The notes beneath the pieces were generated by a model, which searched no databases, was not told where the DNA came from, and saw only the letters and a program-made list of their open reading frames with translations. A program made the position numbers and the translations under genes. Shown here in pieces: positions 46,817 through 55,987 of a stretch of 64,000 bases of DNA. Position 1 is the first letter of the stretch, and each line of letters begins with the position of its first letter. The stretch is from Opitutus terrae PB90-1 (lineage in GTDB: Bacteria > Verrucomicrobiota > Verrucomicrobiia > Opitutales > Opitutaceae), in contig NC_010571.1 of NCBI RefSeq assembly GCF_000019965.1, positions 3,853,001-3,917,000 on the forward strand. Direction: 5' to 3'.

Positions 46817-47170
46817 CTACGCGGCGCGCTCGTGGCGCGACGACACGCGGCGCGGGAACACGACGACGCGGGATGGCGCGGGCGCGAGCCGCGCGGCTTC
46901 AACGCCGCGGCGAATCGCGTAGACATGCCGCTGCGCCACGGCGACCGAGTGCCAGCGCGGCAGCTTGGCGCGCACGGGCAACGGAATCGGACGAACTTTG
47001 CGACCATAGTCGGCGTGCAGCAGCAGCGCGAAGCCGAGTGTGGCGAACAGGACGAAGGCATTGCCCGCGTTGAGGACGGAGGGCAGGGCGGCGCCAGAGA
47101 ACTTGGCGAGATCCACGACGGCGTAACCGGCGAGAACGAAAAGGGCGGAGAGGGAGAGGAGCTTTTTCAT
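46817..47170 (-). CDS. small membrane protein with basic tail
   Basis: 117 residues from the ATG at 47170. Two hydrophobic helices (SLSALFVLAGYAVVDLA, AFVLFATLGFALLLHA) and a strongly basic cytoplasmic C-terminal half (VRAKLPRWHSV, RRGVEAARL, FPRRVSSRHE). No family recognised. A clear terminator follows. Confidence 0.55.
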   Translation of the reverse strand: MKKLLSLSALFVLAGYAVVDLAKFSGAALPSVLNAGNAFVLFATLGFALLLHADYGRKVRPIPLPVRAKLPRWHSVAVAQRHVYAIRRGVEAARLAPAPSRVVVFPRRVSSRHERAA

Positions 47171-47543
47171 GGCGGGAGGTATGTGCACGCGGAGTATTGC
47201 AGCGGGCGTGCCAGCATCGCCGCGCGCGCACAAACGACGGAAATGCAGCGGGTAAAAAATCACGCGGGATTTTCGCGCGCTGCCGGGCAATCGAAAGTGT
47301 GCGGAGATTGGGAGACGCGAATCCCGAAACTGGGACCGTTCACGCGGCCGCGCCGCGTGGAAATCTCGATGGCGGAGTTTCTCGACGCGTCGCGACGGAC
47401 CGCGTTGTCGTCAACGCCGGCCCATCGCCGCACAGCTTCGCCGGGCGGATCGCGTCGTCAGCGACGCAGCGGCGACCAGCCCGCGGCGGCGCCCCAAGCA
47501 CCGGCCGCACTCTTGGCCCACGGAAGCGCCGGGCCGTGCACCG
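47171..47543. other. intergenic region, no gene seen
   Basis: 373 bp upstream of the small membrane protein gene and downstream of the gamma-glutamyltransferase gene (both minus). No frame on either strand looks coding and no repeat of the main families is seen; it may hold a promoter near 47200 (AT-richer GGTAAAAAATCACG at 47252). Confidence 0.5.
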
Positions 47544-49436
47544 TTACCACGCGATGCCGTAATCCTCGCCCGTGTCCGAGGCCGCGCCTTGCAGCGTGCC
47601 GTGCTCCTGATCGACGAAGATCGCGGTGGTCGGGGCGTAAACGCGCGGCAACATCTCGACGCGATAGCCCATGCGCGTGAGTTCCTGCCGCACCCAGGCC
47701 GGCACGTCGTCGCGCACCTCGAGTCGCCCCGGCTCCGAGCGGTGATCGCCGAACGAGGACTGCATCTGGTAACTGAGAAAATTCGCCGCCTCGGCGGCCT
47801 GCTGCACGTTCATGCCGAACTCCACGACATTCAGGAAAAACTGCAGGAGATTCTGATCCTGCGAATCGCCGCCCTGCACGGAGAAGGCGAGAAACGGCTT
47901 GCCTGCCTTCAACGCGAGCGTCGGCGTGAGGGTCACGCGCGGCCGCTGGCCCGGGGCGAGGACGTTGAAGGGGTTCATCGCGGGATCGAGTACGAAGCTC
48001 TGCATCCGCTGTGAAAGTCCGACGCCGGTGTGACCGGCGATGAAGGCCGGGATCCAGCCGCCGCTTGGCGTGACGGAAATCACCCAGCCGTTCTCGTCCG
48101 CCGCCTGGATCGAGGTCGTGCCCGCGAGGAAGGCGTCGTCGTGCGTCATCTGCGAGACCTGGAATCCGGCGGGCTTGGTCGCGGAGGCTGGCGGCTGCGG
48201 CGTCCACTTCTCCAGCAAGTCGCCGAACGGATTGGCGCCACCTTGAAACGGATACGGATCACCGGGCCGCACGCCGGGGTCGTTGTGTTCCCAATTGATC
48301 AGCTGGAATCGTTGCTGCGCATAGGCTTTCGAGAGCAGGCCGCGCACCGGCTCGTCCGGCGGAAAATCGGGGTCGCCGTAGTAGAAATCGCGGTCGGCGA
48401 ACGCGAGGTTCATCGCCTGGTAAACCGTGTGAATGTAGCGTGCGCTGTTGTAGCCCATCGCGCGAAGATCAACCTGCTCGAGAAGATTCAGCGCCTGGAG
48501 CATGGCCGGCCCCTGCGTCCAGGTGGTGAGTTTGTGGACCTCGATGCCGCGATAGGTGGTGGTGACAGACGGCTCGAGCTTCGCACGCCAGCGGTCGAGA
48601 TCCGCGAGCGTGATCAGCCCGCCCTGTTCCTGCGTACCGCGAACGAGCTCCGCGGCGATGTCACCGCGGTAGAACCGATCGTAGGCCGCCATGATCGCGG
48701 CCTTGCGATCCTTGCCCGCCGCGAGCGCGGTGCGCTCGGCGTCGACCAACTTGCGCAGGGTGACGGCGAGTTCGGGCTGGCGGAAAATCTCGCCGGCCTT
48801 CGGTGCGCGACGCTTTGGCGGGTCCTGCGGATCGGCGTGTGGCAGGAAGACGCGTTGCGAGGCAGGCCATTGCTCGATCTCGCCCCGGAACCGCTCGATC
48901 GCACCCACCGCCTGCGCCTCGATCGGATAACCGTCGGCCATCTCGATTGCCGGCGCGAGGACGTCGGCGAGCGACAAGGTGCCGAACTCCGCCAGCATCA
49001 GCATGAGCCCGCCGGGCGTGCCAGGTGTCACCGCGGCGAGCGGGCCGTACTCGGGCGGGAAGGCCAGGCCGCGGCTGCGGAAGAACTCTGGTGTCGCGCC
49101 GGTGGGGGCTACGCCGAGCGCGTTCACGCCAATCACCTGGCGCGTGTGCGGATTATAGATCAGCGCCTGGGTTTCGCCGCCCCAGCCGAGCGTGTCCCAC
49201 ATCGTGCAGGTCGCCGCGAGCATCGCGCAGGCGGCGTCGATGGCGTTGCCGCCGCGCGCGAACGTCGTGGCGCCCGCGGTGGCGCCGAGCGGCTTGCCGG
49301 TGACCGCCACCCAGTGTTTGCCGTGCAGCAGCGGCTTGTTCGTGCGCTGAGCGTTGAGCGGTGCGGCGAGTAGGCAGCAGGCGAGGAGCGGGAGCAAAAC
49401 TGAGCGGGGAGGAAGCGGGCGAAGCGCGAAACACAT
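47544..49436 (-). CDS. ggt: gamma-glutamyltransferase
   Basis: 630 residues with an N-terminal signal (LLPLLACCLLAAPLNAQ). Ntn-hydrolase precursor: GGNAIDAACAMLAATC near the N-terminus, the autocleavage Thr at the GTTSI site (AGTTSIQAADENG), and SVQGGDSQDQNLLQFFLN with the conserved Gly-Gly. Cleaves glutathione or other gamma-glutamyl compounds in the periplasm. Monocistronic. Confidence 0.87.
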   Translation of the reverse strand: MCFALRPLPPRSVLLPLLACCLLAAPLNAQRTNKPLLHGKHWVAVTGKPLGATAGATTFARGGNAIDAACAMLAATCTMWDTLGWGGETQALIYNPHTRQVIGVNALGVAPTGATPEFFRSRGLAFPPEYGPLAAVTPGTPGGLMLMLAEFGTLSLADVLAPAIEMADGYPIEAQAVGAIERFRGEIEQWPASQRVFLPHADPQDPPKRRAPKAGEIFRQPELAVTLRKLVDAERTALAAGKDRKAAIMAAYDRFYRGDIAAELVRGTQEQGGLITLADLDRWRAKLEPSVTTTYRGIEVHKLTTWTQGPAMLQALNLLEQVDLRAMGYNSARYIHTVYQAMNLAFADRDFYYGDPDFPPDEPVRGLLSKAYAQQRFQLINWEHNDPGVRPGDPYPFQGGANPFGDLLEKWTPQPPASATKPAGFQVSQMTHDDAFLAGTTSIQAADENGWVISVTPSGGWIPAFIAGHTGVGLSQRMQSFVLDPAMNPFNVLAPGQRPRVTLTPTLALKAGKPFLAFSVQGGDSQDQNLLQFFLNVVEFGMNVQQAAEAANFLSYQMQSSFGDHRSEPGRLEVRDDVPAWVRQELTRMGYRVEMLPRVYAPTTAIFVDQEHGTLQGAASDTGEDYGIAW

Positions 49437-49630
49437 AAGCGAGAACTATGGGGTGGGCTGACGCCAAACGGTTATGCGCAAGCGCCCGCGCGTCAAAGTC
49501 GGAACCCGGCCGCCTTGCCCGCCGCAGGCGCATTTTACTTCCAGGAAAACCCACGGGCGAGACGCCCGTGCCTCAGGGTGCGATGAGGGCGTCGCTCTCC
49601 CGCCGCACAACGAAAGGCGAAAAAGAAAAC

Positions 49631-49660
49631 GGCCCGTCGCGTGCATGGACGCGGCGGACC
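49631..49660 (-). terminator. intrinsic terminator after the coiled-coil gene
   Basis: GGCCCGTCGCGT and ACGCGGCGGACC form a stem with two mismatches and a 6-base loop. On the minus strand it is followed by a T-rich run (GTTTTCTTTTTCG), 36 bp after the stop of the coiled-coil protein gene. Confidence 0.65.
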
Positions 49661-49695
49661 GGTGAGATTCCCGAAGAGCGCAGAGATTCGCGCGC

Positions 49696-50274
49696 TCAGC
49701 GCTTCCTGCTCGTAGCGGCTTCGAGCTGCGTTCGCAGCTCGGCCAGCTTGCTCTGTGCCTCGGCGAGCTTCGCGGCGGATTCTTCCGCCCGGTGATTCGC
49801 CACATTCGCCTCCACCTTGGCGTCGCCGAGCTGCTTCATCGCCTTTGCGCACCGGGTCTCCGCCTCGTTGAGTCGCGTCTGATTCTCCGATGCCCGGGCG
49901 TTCGCCGTGCGGGCTTCTTCGGCCAATTCGGCGAGGCGGACCTTGGCGTCGTCCCACTCCCGCTGCACGCGGGCCGATTCGGCGCGTGCGGCCGCGATGT
50001 CGGCCTGCGCTTTCGTGTGGGCGAGCGTCTCGGCGTTCAGCTGCTTCTGGAGGTTCTCCGCGGCGGCGCGGGTTTCCTCGACCCGGGTTTGGAGTGCGGT
50101 GATCTCGCTCCTGGCTTGGAGCGTCTGCTCATCGGCGGCGGTGGCACGGGTGCGCGTCGCCTCGAGCCGGTTCATGAACACAAACACGACGGCCACCAAC
50201 GCCGCGGCGAGCACGCCGATGATGACGGTCGGAATGACGGGGAACTTCTGGGGTTGTGAGTAGGGGTCGCTCAT
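49696..50274 (-). CDS. membrane-anchored coiled-coil protein
   Basis: 192 residues from the ATG at 50274. Cytoplasmic N-terminus, one transmembrane helix (VIIGVLAAALVAVVFVFM) and then a nearly continuous coiled coil (residues about 35-190, QLNAETLAHTKAQADIAAAR type, Ala/Glu rich). No enzymatic domain. Similar design to the protein at 20117 but without its C-terminal domain. Structural or scaffold role likely. Confidence 0.65.
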   Translation of the reverse strand: MSDPYSQPQKFPVIPTVIIGVLAAALVAVVFVFMNRLEATRTRATAADEQTLQARSEITALQTRVEETRAAAENLQKQLNAETLAHTKAQADIAAARAESARVQREWDDAKVRLAELAEEARTANARASENQTRLNEAETRCAKAMKQLGDAKVEANVANHRAEESAAKLAEAQSKLAELRTQLEAATSRKR

Positions 50275-50411
50275 GGTGCCCGGAGTGTACAACGATTCCG
50301 CGCGCACCGGAACCCTGCAGCGCCGCAGCGGGGGATCCAGCAGCGGCCCTTATGCCGTGAATTGAAATCTCTCCGACGGCGCGCGAGGTGCGAGCAAGGC
50401 GTACCCCGACG

Positions 50412-50582
50412 CTACTCGTCCGGGCGGAACGGCGCGGCGGGCCAGCCCGCTCCATTCACGAGCGTGGTGCGGGGATGGGACTGCCAGGCGTAACGCACGA
50501 CGCTCGGCGCCGGCACCTGCGGCGTGGATACGACCACGACATCCGGCGCCTCGATCCGCGCCTCGACCCAACGCAAGGCACG
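50412..50582 (-). pseudogene. remnant of a sialate O-acetylesterase C-terminus
   Basis: An open stretch reading LRWVEARIEAPDVVVVSTPQ, then VRYAWQSHPR, NGAGWPAAPFRPDE and a stop. This is the last domain of sialate O-acetylesterase-type glycan esterases (typical ending VRYAW, LYNxxGLPASPFRTD). The rest of the gene (about 450 residues) is absent upstream, where no related frame is found. A decayed gene end between two intact genes. Confidence 0.55.
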
Positions 50583-50793
50583 TAACACCGAGGGCACAGA
50601 ACTCCGAACCGGAAGCCCGCGGGAGGCCACCAGGTGTTGGGGGGAGGCGGTGCGAAAACAGAACCGACGAGAGGAAAGATTCTAGACGGGATCGACCGGT
50701 ATTCCTCTGTGAACTCTGGGGCGGAGCGCGGTGTGCTCTGTGACCCAAAGTTGTCTGCCGTTATCTGCCCCTAAAGATTGTGCACGCTCCTGA

Positions 50794-51852
50794 TCAGCGC
50801 GACACGCGTTCGAGTGTCATCGGGTGCGGCGAATCCTCGCCGACGGTCACCGCGAGTTTTCGCGCGTCGCCCTCGCCGAGGAACTCGCACTGCACGTCCG
50901 TGGTGAGCGCGTAGAACCGGGTGGGCGACTCCGCGTGCATCACAAGGTCGACGCCGGCGAGGCGAAGCGAGAGCAGGCCATCCGGCAGCCGGCGGACCTG
51001 CACGACATTCGACGGCGGGCGACCATACACGCCGGTGTAGGACTCGAGCGTGGTTTCCGGGAGCATGAGTTCCTTTTTGCGTGGGTTGCCGAGCTCACGC
51101 ACCCAGACGTTGCGATAGCGAACCGGATTGCCGTGATCCTGAAACGCGATGGGCAATCGCTCCGGATGCGCCTGATACGGCACGCGGCCAATCCAGCCGG
51201 TCGGGCCGGTGAGTTCGGCGTTGTTCTGCACCAGCACGCCGTTGTGGAGGACCGTGACGCGCGCTTTGGCGAGAAGCTTGCCCTCGGCATCGAAGCGCGG
51301 CGCCGTCCAGATCACGTCGTAGGTCTGCCACTGGCCGGGCGGCAGCGAGGCGTTCACCAGCGGAGGATACTGGCCATAGAGTGAGGCGGCGGAGCCATCG
51401 GCATAGGTTTTGTTCTGATAGGAATCCAGCACCTGCACCTCGTAGCGGCCGGCGCCGAAGAACAGCCCGCTGTTGCCGCGGCCCTGGCTGTCGCCCTTGG
51501 TCGGCGTCGGCGCGGCCCATTCGACGTGGAGCTGGCAATCGCCGAACGACTGGAGCGAGCGGATGTAGCCGCTGCCGGGCACGCATTCGAGCGCACCATC
51601 GCGCGTGACCCATTTGGTCGGACTGCCATCGATCGCGACCCAGGCGGAAAGGTCCTTGCCGTCGAAGAGCACGACGGCGTCGGACGGGGCGCGGCCGGGC
51701 TGTTCGGCCGTGCTGGGCGTGGCCGGCGTGACCACCGGCGGCAACGGGCGTTCGCGATCATGGCCGAGCCAGTTGGGATCCGGCTGGGCCAGAAGTGACG
51801 TGGTCACGGCGGCGCCAAGCGCCAGCGAAGACAGGAGACGGAGTTGAGTCAT
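50794..51852 (-). CDS. DUF1080 (3-keto-disaccharide hydrolase type) protein
   Basis: 352 residues from the ATG at 51852 with a signal peptide (LSSLALGAAVTTSLLAQ). DUF1080 jelly-roll: VVLFDGKDLSAWVAIDG, WVTRDGALECVPGSGYI, GRGNSGLFFGAGRYEVQVLD, FQDHGNPVRYRNVWVREL. This family is abundant in Verrucomicrobiota and Planctomycetota and acts on 3-keto-glycosides or other glycans. Secreted. Confidence 0.87.
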   Translation of the reverse strand: MTQLRLLSSLALGAAVTTSLLAQPDPNWLGHDRERPLPPVVTPATPSTAEQPGRAPSDAVVLFDGKDLSAWVAIDGSPTKWVTRDGALECVPGSGYIRSLQSFGDCQLHVEWAAPTPTKGDSQGRGNSGLFFGAGRYEVQVLDSYQNKTYADGSAASLYGQYPPLVNASLPPGQWQTYDVIWTAPRFDAEGKLLAKARVTVLHNGVLVQNNAELTGPTGWIGRVPYQAHPERLPIAFQDHGNPVRYRNVWVRELGNPRKKELMLPETTLESYTGVYGRPPSNVVQVRRLPDGLLSLRLAGVDLVMHAESPTRFYALTTDVQCEFLGEGDARKLAVTVGEDSPHPMTLERVSR

Positions 51853-52204
51853 AGGGGAAGGCGCGAGCGCGCGAGGGAAGTGACGGATCTGGGCAAAGCA
51901 GGACGAGCAGATTGGAGCCTGGATGCGGAAAAACCAGATCGTTCTCGTGGGCACCGCAAGTCGGGGCGCCTCTCGGCTTGGCTCCGCGGTGGCACGGGCG
52001 TCCCGCCCGTGGGCGACACTTCCGCTTTCGCGAACGTTCCATAAGACGGGCCGCACCGCCCACCTACCTGGCTGTTCGGCTCGCGGAAAGCGCGAGGCCG
52101 GCGCGGGAAACACTTCTCGGATCACGGGCAAGATGCCCGTGCCACCCGAGCGTTTCGACACGATTTCCTCTGGCCAGATGCGCACGGTTCGGAAGGATCG
52201 CGCC
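51853..52204. other. divergent intergenic region with hairpin repeats
   Basis: 352 bp between the DUF1080 gene (minus) and DPP III (plus). Two copies of the dispersed repeat in opposite orientation, GTGGCACGGGCGTCCCGCCC (51989-52011) and ATCACGGGCAAGATGCCCGT (52120-52146). Promoters for both genes must lie here; none is clear. Confidence 0.6.
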
Positions 52205-54253
52205 ATGCGTTACCTTGCATTCTTCTTCCTGCTCGTCGCCGGTGTGGCTCGGACCGCCGCCGCGACTGCCACCGCCGAGACCCCGCGCGCGGATGATTTC
52301 AAACCTGAGGCGGACCGCTTTGCAGACATCCAAGTGCTCCGTTACCAAGTCCCCGGTTTCGAGCACCTGTCGCTGCGGCAGAAACAGCTCGCGTACTATC
52401 TCACGCAGGCCGGGCTCGCGGGCCGCGATATTTTTTGGGACCAGAAGTATCCGCACAATCTTGCCGTGCGGAAAACACTCGAAGCCGTGCTGCGCAGCTA
52501 CCGCGGGCCGCGTGAAGGTGCGGAGTGGACGGCGTTCCTCACCTATGCGAAGCAAGTCTTCTTCGCGAACGGCATTCACCATCACTACGCGAGCACGAAG
52601 ATCCTGCCGGCCTTTCCGCCGGCCTACCTGCAAACGCTGCTCGCGCAGACCGACCCCGCGCAGCTCCCGCTCGAGGGACGCGAGGTTCGTGCGTTTGGCG
52701 AGTGGCTGACGCCGATCCTTTTCGACCCGCAGCTCGATGCGAAGACCACGAACCTCGACGCGGGCGTCGATCACGTCGCGGGTTCGGCCAACGCTTTCTA
52801 TCGCGGCGTCACGGGAGCCGAGGTCGAGGCGTTCTATGCGGAGATGGCGCGCAAGGCGCAAAACCCGCGGCTGTCGTTCGGGCTGAATTCGCAGCTGGCC
52901 AGGGTCGACGGGAAGCTGGTGGAGCGGATCTGGAAAGTCGGCGGAATGTATGGACCCGCGATCGAGCAGATCGTCGGCTGGCTGGAGAAGGCGCGGACGG
53001 TGGCGGAAACGCCCACGCAGCAGAAGAGCCTCGAGCACCTGATCCGGTTCTACCGCACGGGCGACATTGCCGAATTCGACCAGCACTGCATCGCGTGGGT
53101 GAGCGACACCACGCCGACGATCGATTTCGTCAACGGTTTCATCGAGACCTACGTGGACGCGGCGGGCAAACGCGGCGCGTTCGAATCGGTGGTCTCGATG
53201 CGCGACGAGGAGGCGACGAAGCGCATCGCGGCAATCTCCGCGCAAGCGCAGTGGTTCGAGGACCATTCGTCGATCGCGCCCGCGCACAAGAAGCCGAACG
53301 TCACCGGCATTTCGGCCAAGGTGATCACCGTGATCGGCGAGGTTGGCGACGCCGCGCCCGCGACGCCGATCGGCATCAATCTGCCGAATGCCGAATGGAT
53401 CCGCGAGCAGCACGGCTCGAAGTCCGTCTCCCTCGGCAACATCGTGCACGCCTACAACGCCGTCCTGGCAAAGAGTCCGGTGAACGACGAGTTCGGCGCC
53501 AGCCCGGAGGTGATCGCGCGACTCAAGCAGTGGGCGCCGCTGGCGAGCGATCTACACACCGACATGCACGAAGTGATCGGTCACGCGTCGGGGCAGATTA
53601 ATCCGGGCGTGGGCACACCGGACCAGACGCTGAAAAACTATTCGGCCACGCTGGAGGAGGCGCGCGCCGACCTGGTGGGGCTCTATTTCATTCTCGATCC
53701 CAAGCTCGTCGAGATTGGCGTGATGCCCACGCTCGAAGTCGGCAAGGCCGGTTACGACAAATACGTCATGAACGGGCTGATGACGCAGCTGTATCGCGTG
53801 CAGCCGGGCCATCAGCTCGAGGAGGCGCACATGCGGAATCGGCAGCTGGTCGCAGCCTGGGCTTTCGAACACGGCAAGGCCGACCGGGTGATCGAACGCG
53901 CGACGCGCGACGGGAAAACCTTCTTTCGGATCAATGACTACGAAAAACTCCGCGGCTTGTTGGGGCAGCTGTTGCGCGAAATTCAGCGGATCAAATCCGA
54001 AGGCGACTACGCGGCCGGCCAAGCGTTGGTTGAAACGTACGGCGTGAAGGTGGACGAGGCGCTGCTCGCGGAAGTGCACCGCCGCTATGCGCCGCTCAAT
54101 GTGGCGCCATTTATGGGCTTCATCCAGCCGCGACTCGTGCCAGTGATCGTCGGCGACACGATCACCGACGTGAAGGTAGAATACCCGTCCGACTTCCTGG
54201 GCCAGATGCTCGACTACGGCCGCGACTACGCGTTTCTGCCGGTGAAGAACTGA
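52205..54253 (+). CDS. secreted dipeptidyl peptidase III (family M49)
   Basis: 682 residues from the ATG at 52205 with a signal peptide (FFFLLVAGVARTAAA). The M49 hallmark HEVIGH (HExxGH, residues about 454-459) and EEARAD (about 484-489) supply the zinc ligands and catalytic Glu. IFWDQKYPHN and GINLPN are family segments too. Removes dipeptides from oligopeptide N-termini; here in the periplasm or outside. Eukaryotic homologues are cytosolic, so the signal peptide is noteworthy. No operon partner. Confidence 0.88.
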   Translation: MRYLAFFFLLVAGVARTAAATATAETPRADDFKPEADRFADIQVLRYQVPGFEHLSLRQKQLAYYLTQAGLAGRDIFWDQKYPHNLAVRKTLEAVLRSYRGPREGAEWTAFLTYAKQVFFANGIHHHYASTKILPAFPPAYLQTLLAQTDPAQLPLEGREVRAFGEWLTPILFDPQLDAKTTNLDAGVDHVAGSANAFYRGVTGAEVEAFYAEMARKAQNPRLSFGLNSQLARVDGKLVERIWKVGGMYGPAIEQIVGWLEKARTVAETPTQQKSLEHLIRFYRTGDIAEFDQHCIAWVSDTTPTIDFVNGFIETYVDAAGKRGAFESVVSMRDEEATKRIAAISAQAQWFEDHSSIAPAHKKPNVTGISAKVITVIGEVGDAAPATPIGINLPNAEWIREQHGSKSVSLGNIVHAYNAVLAKSPVNDEFGASPEVIARLKQWAPLASDLHTDMHEVIGHASGQINPGVGTPDQTLKNYSATLEEARADLVGLYFILDPKLVEIGVMPTLEVGKAGYDKYVMNGLMTQLYRVQPGHQLEEAHMRNRQLVAAWAFEHGKADRVIERATRDGKTFFRINDYEKLRGLLGQLLREIQRIKSEGDYAAGQALVETYGVKVDEALLAEVHRRYAPLNVAPFMGFIQPRLVPVIVGDTITDVKVEYPSDFLGQMLDYGRDYAFLPVKN

Positions 54254-54856
54254 TACGGCGCGCGGTACCCCTGCTCGCCGACGAAGGTCTTGCCCGCGCA
54301 TCCCGCGATTGAACTGGGAGCGCGGCCTGTTTACCCCGACTAGGTCGGGGCCCTCGGCCGCTTTCCCGTGGCACGGGCGTCCCGCCCCTGATCCATTGGC
54401 GCTTCCGATCCCGCCCCCCCGATCCGCTGAAGCGGCGCAGCGCCGCCGAAGTGGCCTTGCTGGGAGAACTACGAAACACGCCAAAGACACGAAACCGTGG
54501 CTGGCCGCAAAGAAGCGCAGAAGGCGCAAAACTCAGAACTCAAAGCGAGCCGTCCACCGTTTCGTGGCCCACCGGCCGTTCGGCTCTTCGCGTGGACTGT
54601 CAGCTCTCCGCTCTTCGCCCTCAACTCTCAATCTTGGCAGGGGACTGCGGCCAGACGACTGCACGACTACAGTAGGGCTTTTGTCGGTGAGCATATCAAG
54701 GGGGCGAATGCGTTACCCGATGAAGAGTTCGCCGGAGGCCGATCGGCCAGAGCTTGAGCTTCAACGGGTAAATGAGCGTTGCCGCCAAGCGGCATCGCCC
54801 CATCCTAGGGGCCGTGAACCTCTGTATCCTGTTACTGAGTTGGTTCCAATAACACT
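54254..54856. other. intergenic region left of the cassette array
   Basis: About 600 bp with no recognised gene. Contains TTACCCCGACTAGGTCGGGG (hairpin, about 54341-54352 core), a GTGGCACGGGCGTCCCGCCC repeat copy (54368-54390), a GCCAAAGACACGAAA stretch (54479-54495) and a GCCCTCAACTCTCAATCTTG stretch related to the hsdM repeat (about 54618-54640). Too short to hold an integron integrase gene (about 1 kb), and no part of one is visible. The last 150 bp should hold the attI region if there is one. Confidence 0.6.
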
Positions 54857-54863
54857 GTTAGGC
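54857..54863 (+). promoter_or_regulatory. att core before cassette 1 (attI-like or degenerate attC)
   Basis: GTTAGGC followed by AAAG, 8 bp before the first cassette ATG. No matching R'' arm (GCCNAAC) is visible in the previous 150 bp, so it lacks attC symmetry, as expected of an attI site. It could also be the right half of a decayed attC. A cassette promoter would be expected upstream on the integrase side. Confidence 0.5.
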
Positions 54864-54870
54864 AAAGAAG

Positions 54871-55236
54871 ATGAATCGAGCGTCCAGTTTCGAGCTTTTC
54901 GTCCAGGCGATAGCCAAGGTCGCTCGGGAATTGGTATTCGACGTCACTCCATGGATCTTCGTGTGGCTTCTGGTTGCCGCTCCGTTTGCCTGGCTGCTTG
55001 TCAGATTTGGAAGGGCGAAGATGGGCCGCGCCGGAATTCTCGTGTGGACTGGGATCTTTACCGGAATTGTCGCCGGCATTTGCGCAGGGATTCACGGTGT
55101 CCTCGCTTTCGGCGAAGCGTTTGGAAGTGCCATCGATCAGCACCGCGTCGGAGCGTTTGTTTTTCTCACCGCCTGTTTCCCTTTTGCCGCATCGTGGCTG
55201 GCACTCCGCAAATCCAAGGATGAAAAAAACGCCTAA
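54871..55236 (+). CDS. cassette 1: membrane protein, 121 residues
   Basis: Three hydrophobic helices (WIFVWLLVAAPFAWLLV, ILVWTGIFTGIVAGICAGI, VGAFVFLTACFPFAASWLAL). No family recognised. An AAGAAG ribosome site sits just before the ATG. The stop lies inside the first attC core, so gene and recombination site overlap by 6 bp. Confidence 0.75.
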   Translation: MNRASSFELFVQAIAKVARELVFDVTPWIFVWLLVAAPFAWLLVRFGRAKMGRAGILVWTGIFTGIVAGICAGIHGVLAFGEAFGSAIDQHRVGAFVFLTACFPFAASWLALRKSKDEKNA

Positions 55237-55296
55237 CCAGATGCCAGAGCCAATGTCGGTGCTGCGCACCGCCATGGCTCATCGCTGACGTTGGGC
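55231..55296 (+). repeat. attC site 1, short form (66 bp)
   Basis: R'' GCCTAAC (55231-55237), R' GTTGGGC (55290-55296). Inner arms AGAGCCAATG and CATGGCTCAT pair around a CGGTGCTGCGCACCG hairpin. A compact site like that at 60252. Confidence 0.85.
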
Positions 55297-55298
55297 AA

Positions 55299-55967
55299 AT
55301 GAAAGCGGCGTATCTTCGGTATGCGACATACGTGCTCCTTCTTGGCGCGGTGTACGTAGCGACGCACCCGAATACAGCGGTGCTTCCGATTTCGTTGTCG
55401 CCGCCCCCATATGCAGTCCAAGCAGAACGGCTCTTGTCGTCCGATCGGATCGCAGCCCTTTCGGGACCATCGCTATTCCAGGTCTCAGGTGGACTACCAT
55501 CCGGCTCTGGTTGGCAATATCGCGAAGGGCCGGACTTCGATGTGTGGGGTTCCACCATCGGCGAAGGAAGCGCACGCGTTAGCGTAGGCATCTACGCAGG
55601 GTTTAATCCCAATGTTAGGCCGCCGGCCGAAAGACTTGCACCAGGGATTGTAGGCGGATTTCCTGTGCTTTGGTGGCAGCATGAAGATGCGGATTATCGG
55701 ACCCGGTGGGATGCCGTCATTCCCTGCGGACGCGAAGCGAGCAGCGGTTATCTTCACGTCTGGCTGCTGTCGTTCTACCCCGACAAAGTCCGCGATGCAG
55801 CAGAGACGCTGAAGGAGCTTACGATTGCGAGACGTGCTACGAGCCTGCCCAACCAGGTGCCAGAGCCAACCTCCGGCAGCGTCACGCCTCGTGCTGCCTC
55901 CTCCGCCGAGCCTACGGAGGCCAGGGACGCACGAGTCGCGCCGCCGCCTGCGGTGGCTCATCGTTAA
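55299..55967 (+). CDS. cassette 2: hypothetical protein read into attC, 222 residues
   Basis: One N-terminal hydrophobic helix (YATYVLLLGAVYVATH), then a soluble part with SGSGWQYREGPDFDVWGS and GFPVLWWQHEDADYRTRW. No known family. The frame runs through nearly all of attC 2, so the last 40 or so residues (PNQVPEPTSGSVTPRA onward) are attC-encoded. ATG is only 2 bp after the R' core. Confidence 0.7.
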   Translation: MKAAYLRYATYVLLLGAVYVATHPNTAVLPISLSPPPYAVQAERLLSSDRIAALSGPSLFQVSGGLPSGSGWQYREGPDFDVWGSTIGEGSARVSVGIYAGFNPNVRPPAERLAPGIVGGFPVLWWQHEDADYRTRWDAVIPCGREASSGYLHVWLLSFYPDKVRDAAETLKELTIARRATSLPNQVPEPTSGSVTPRAASSAEPTEARDARVAPPPAVAHR

Positions 55968-55975
55968 CGTTAGGC
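55847..55975 (+). repeat. attC site 2, long form (129 bp)
   Basis: R'' GCCCAAC (55847-55853), R' GTTAGGC (55969-55975). Inner AGAGCCAAC and GTGGCTCAT arms match those of the short sites; the central part is longer and forms several stems. Confidence 0.85.
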
Positions 55976-55987
55976 CGAACGAGCGAT

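Noticed and set aside
50275-50793. Protein-coding gene of about 130 residues in the gap after the coiled-coil gene
   Set aside because: Only the 50412-50582 part has any family resemblance, and that is a decayed esterase end; the rest of the frame is not coding-like.
54254-54856. A hidden integron integrase gene left of the array
   Set aside because: All frames on both strands are short or broken and none has the tyrosine recombinase R..HxxR..Y pattern; the gap is also too small.
54690-54860. Open frame running into cassette 1 as a further cassette gene
   Set aside because: It is not preceded by an att core, lacks a good start and its sequence (Arg/Pro/Glu rich) looks like repeat-derived DNA.
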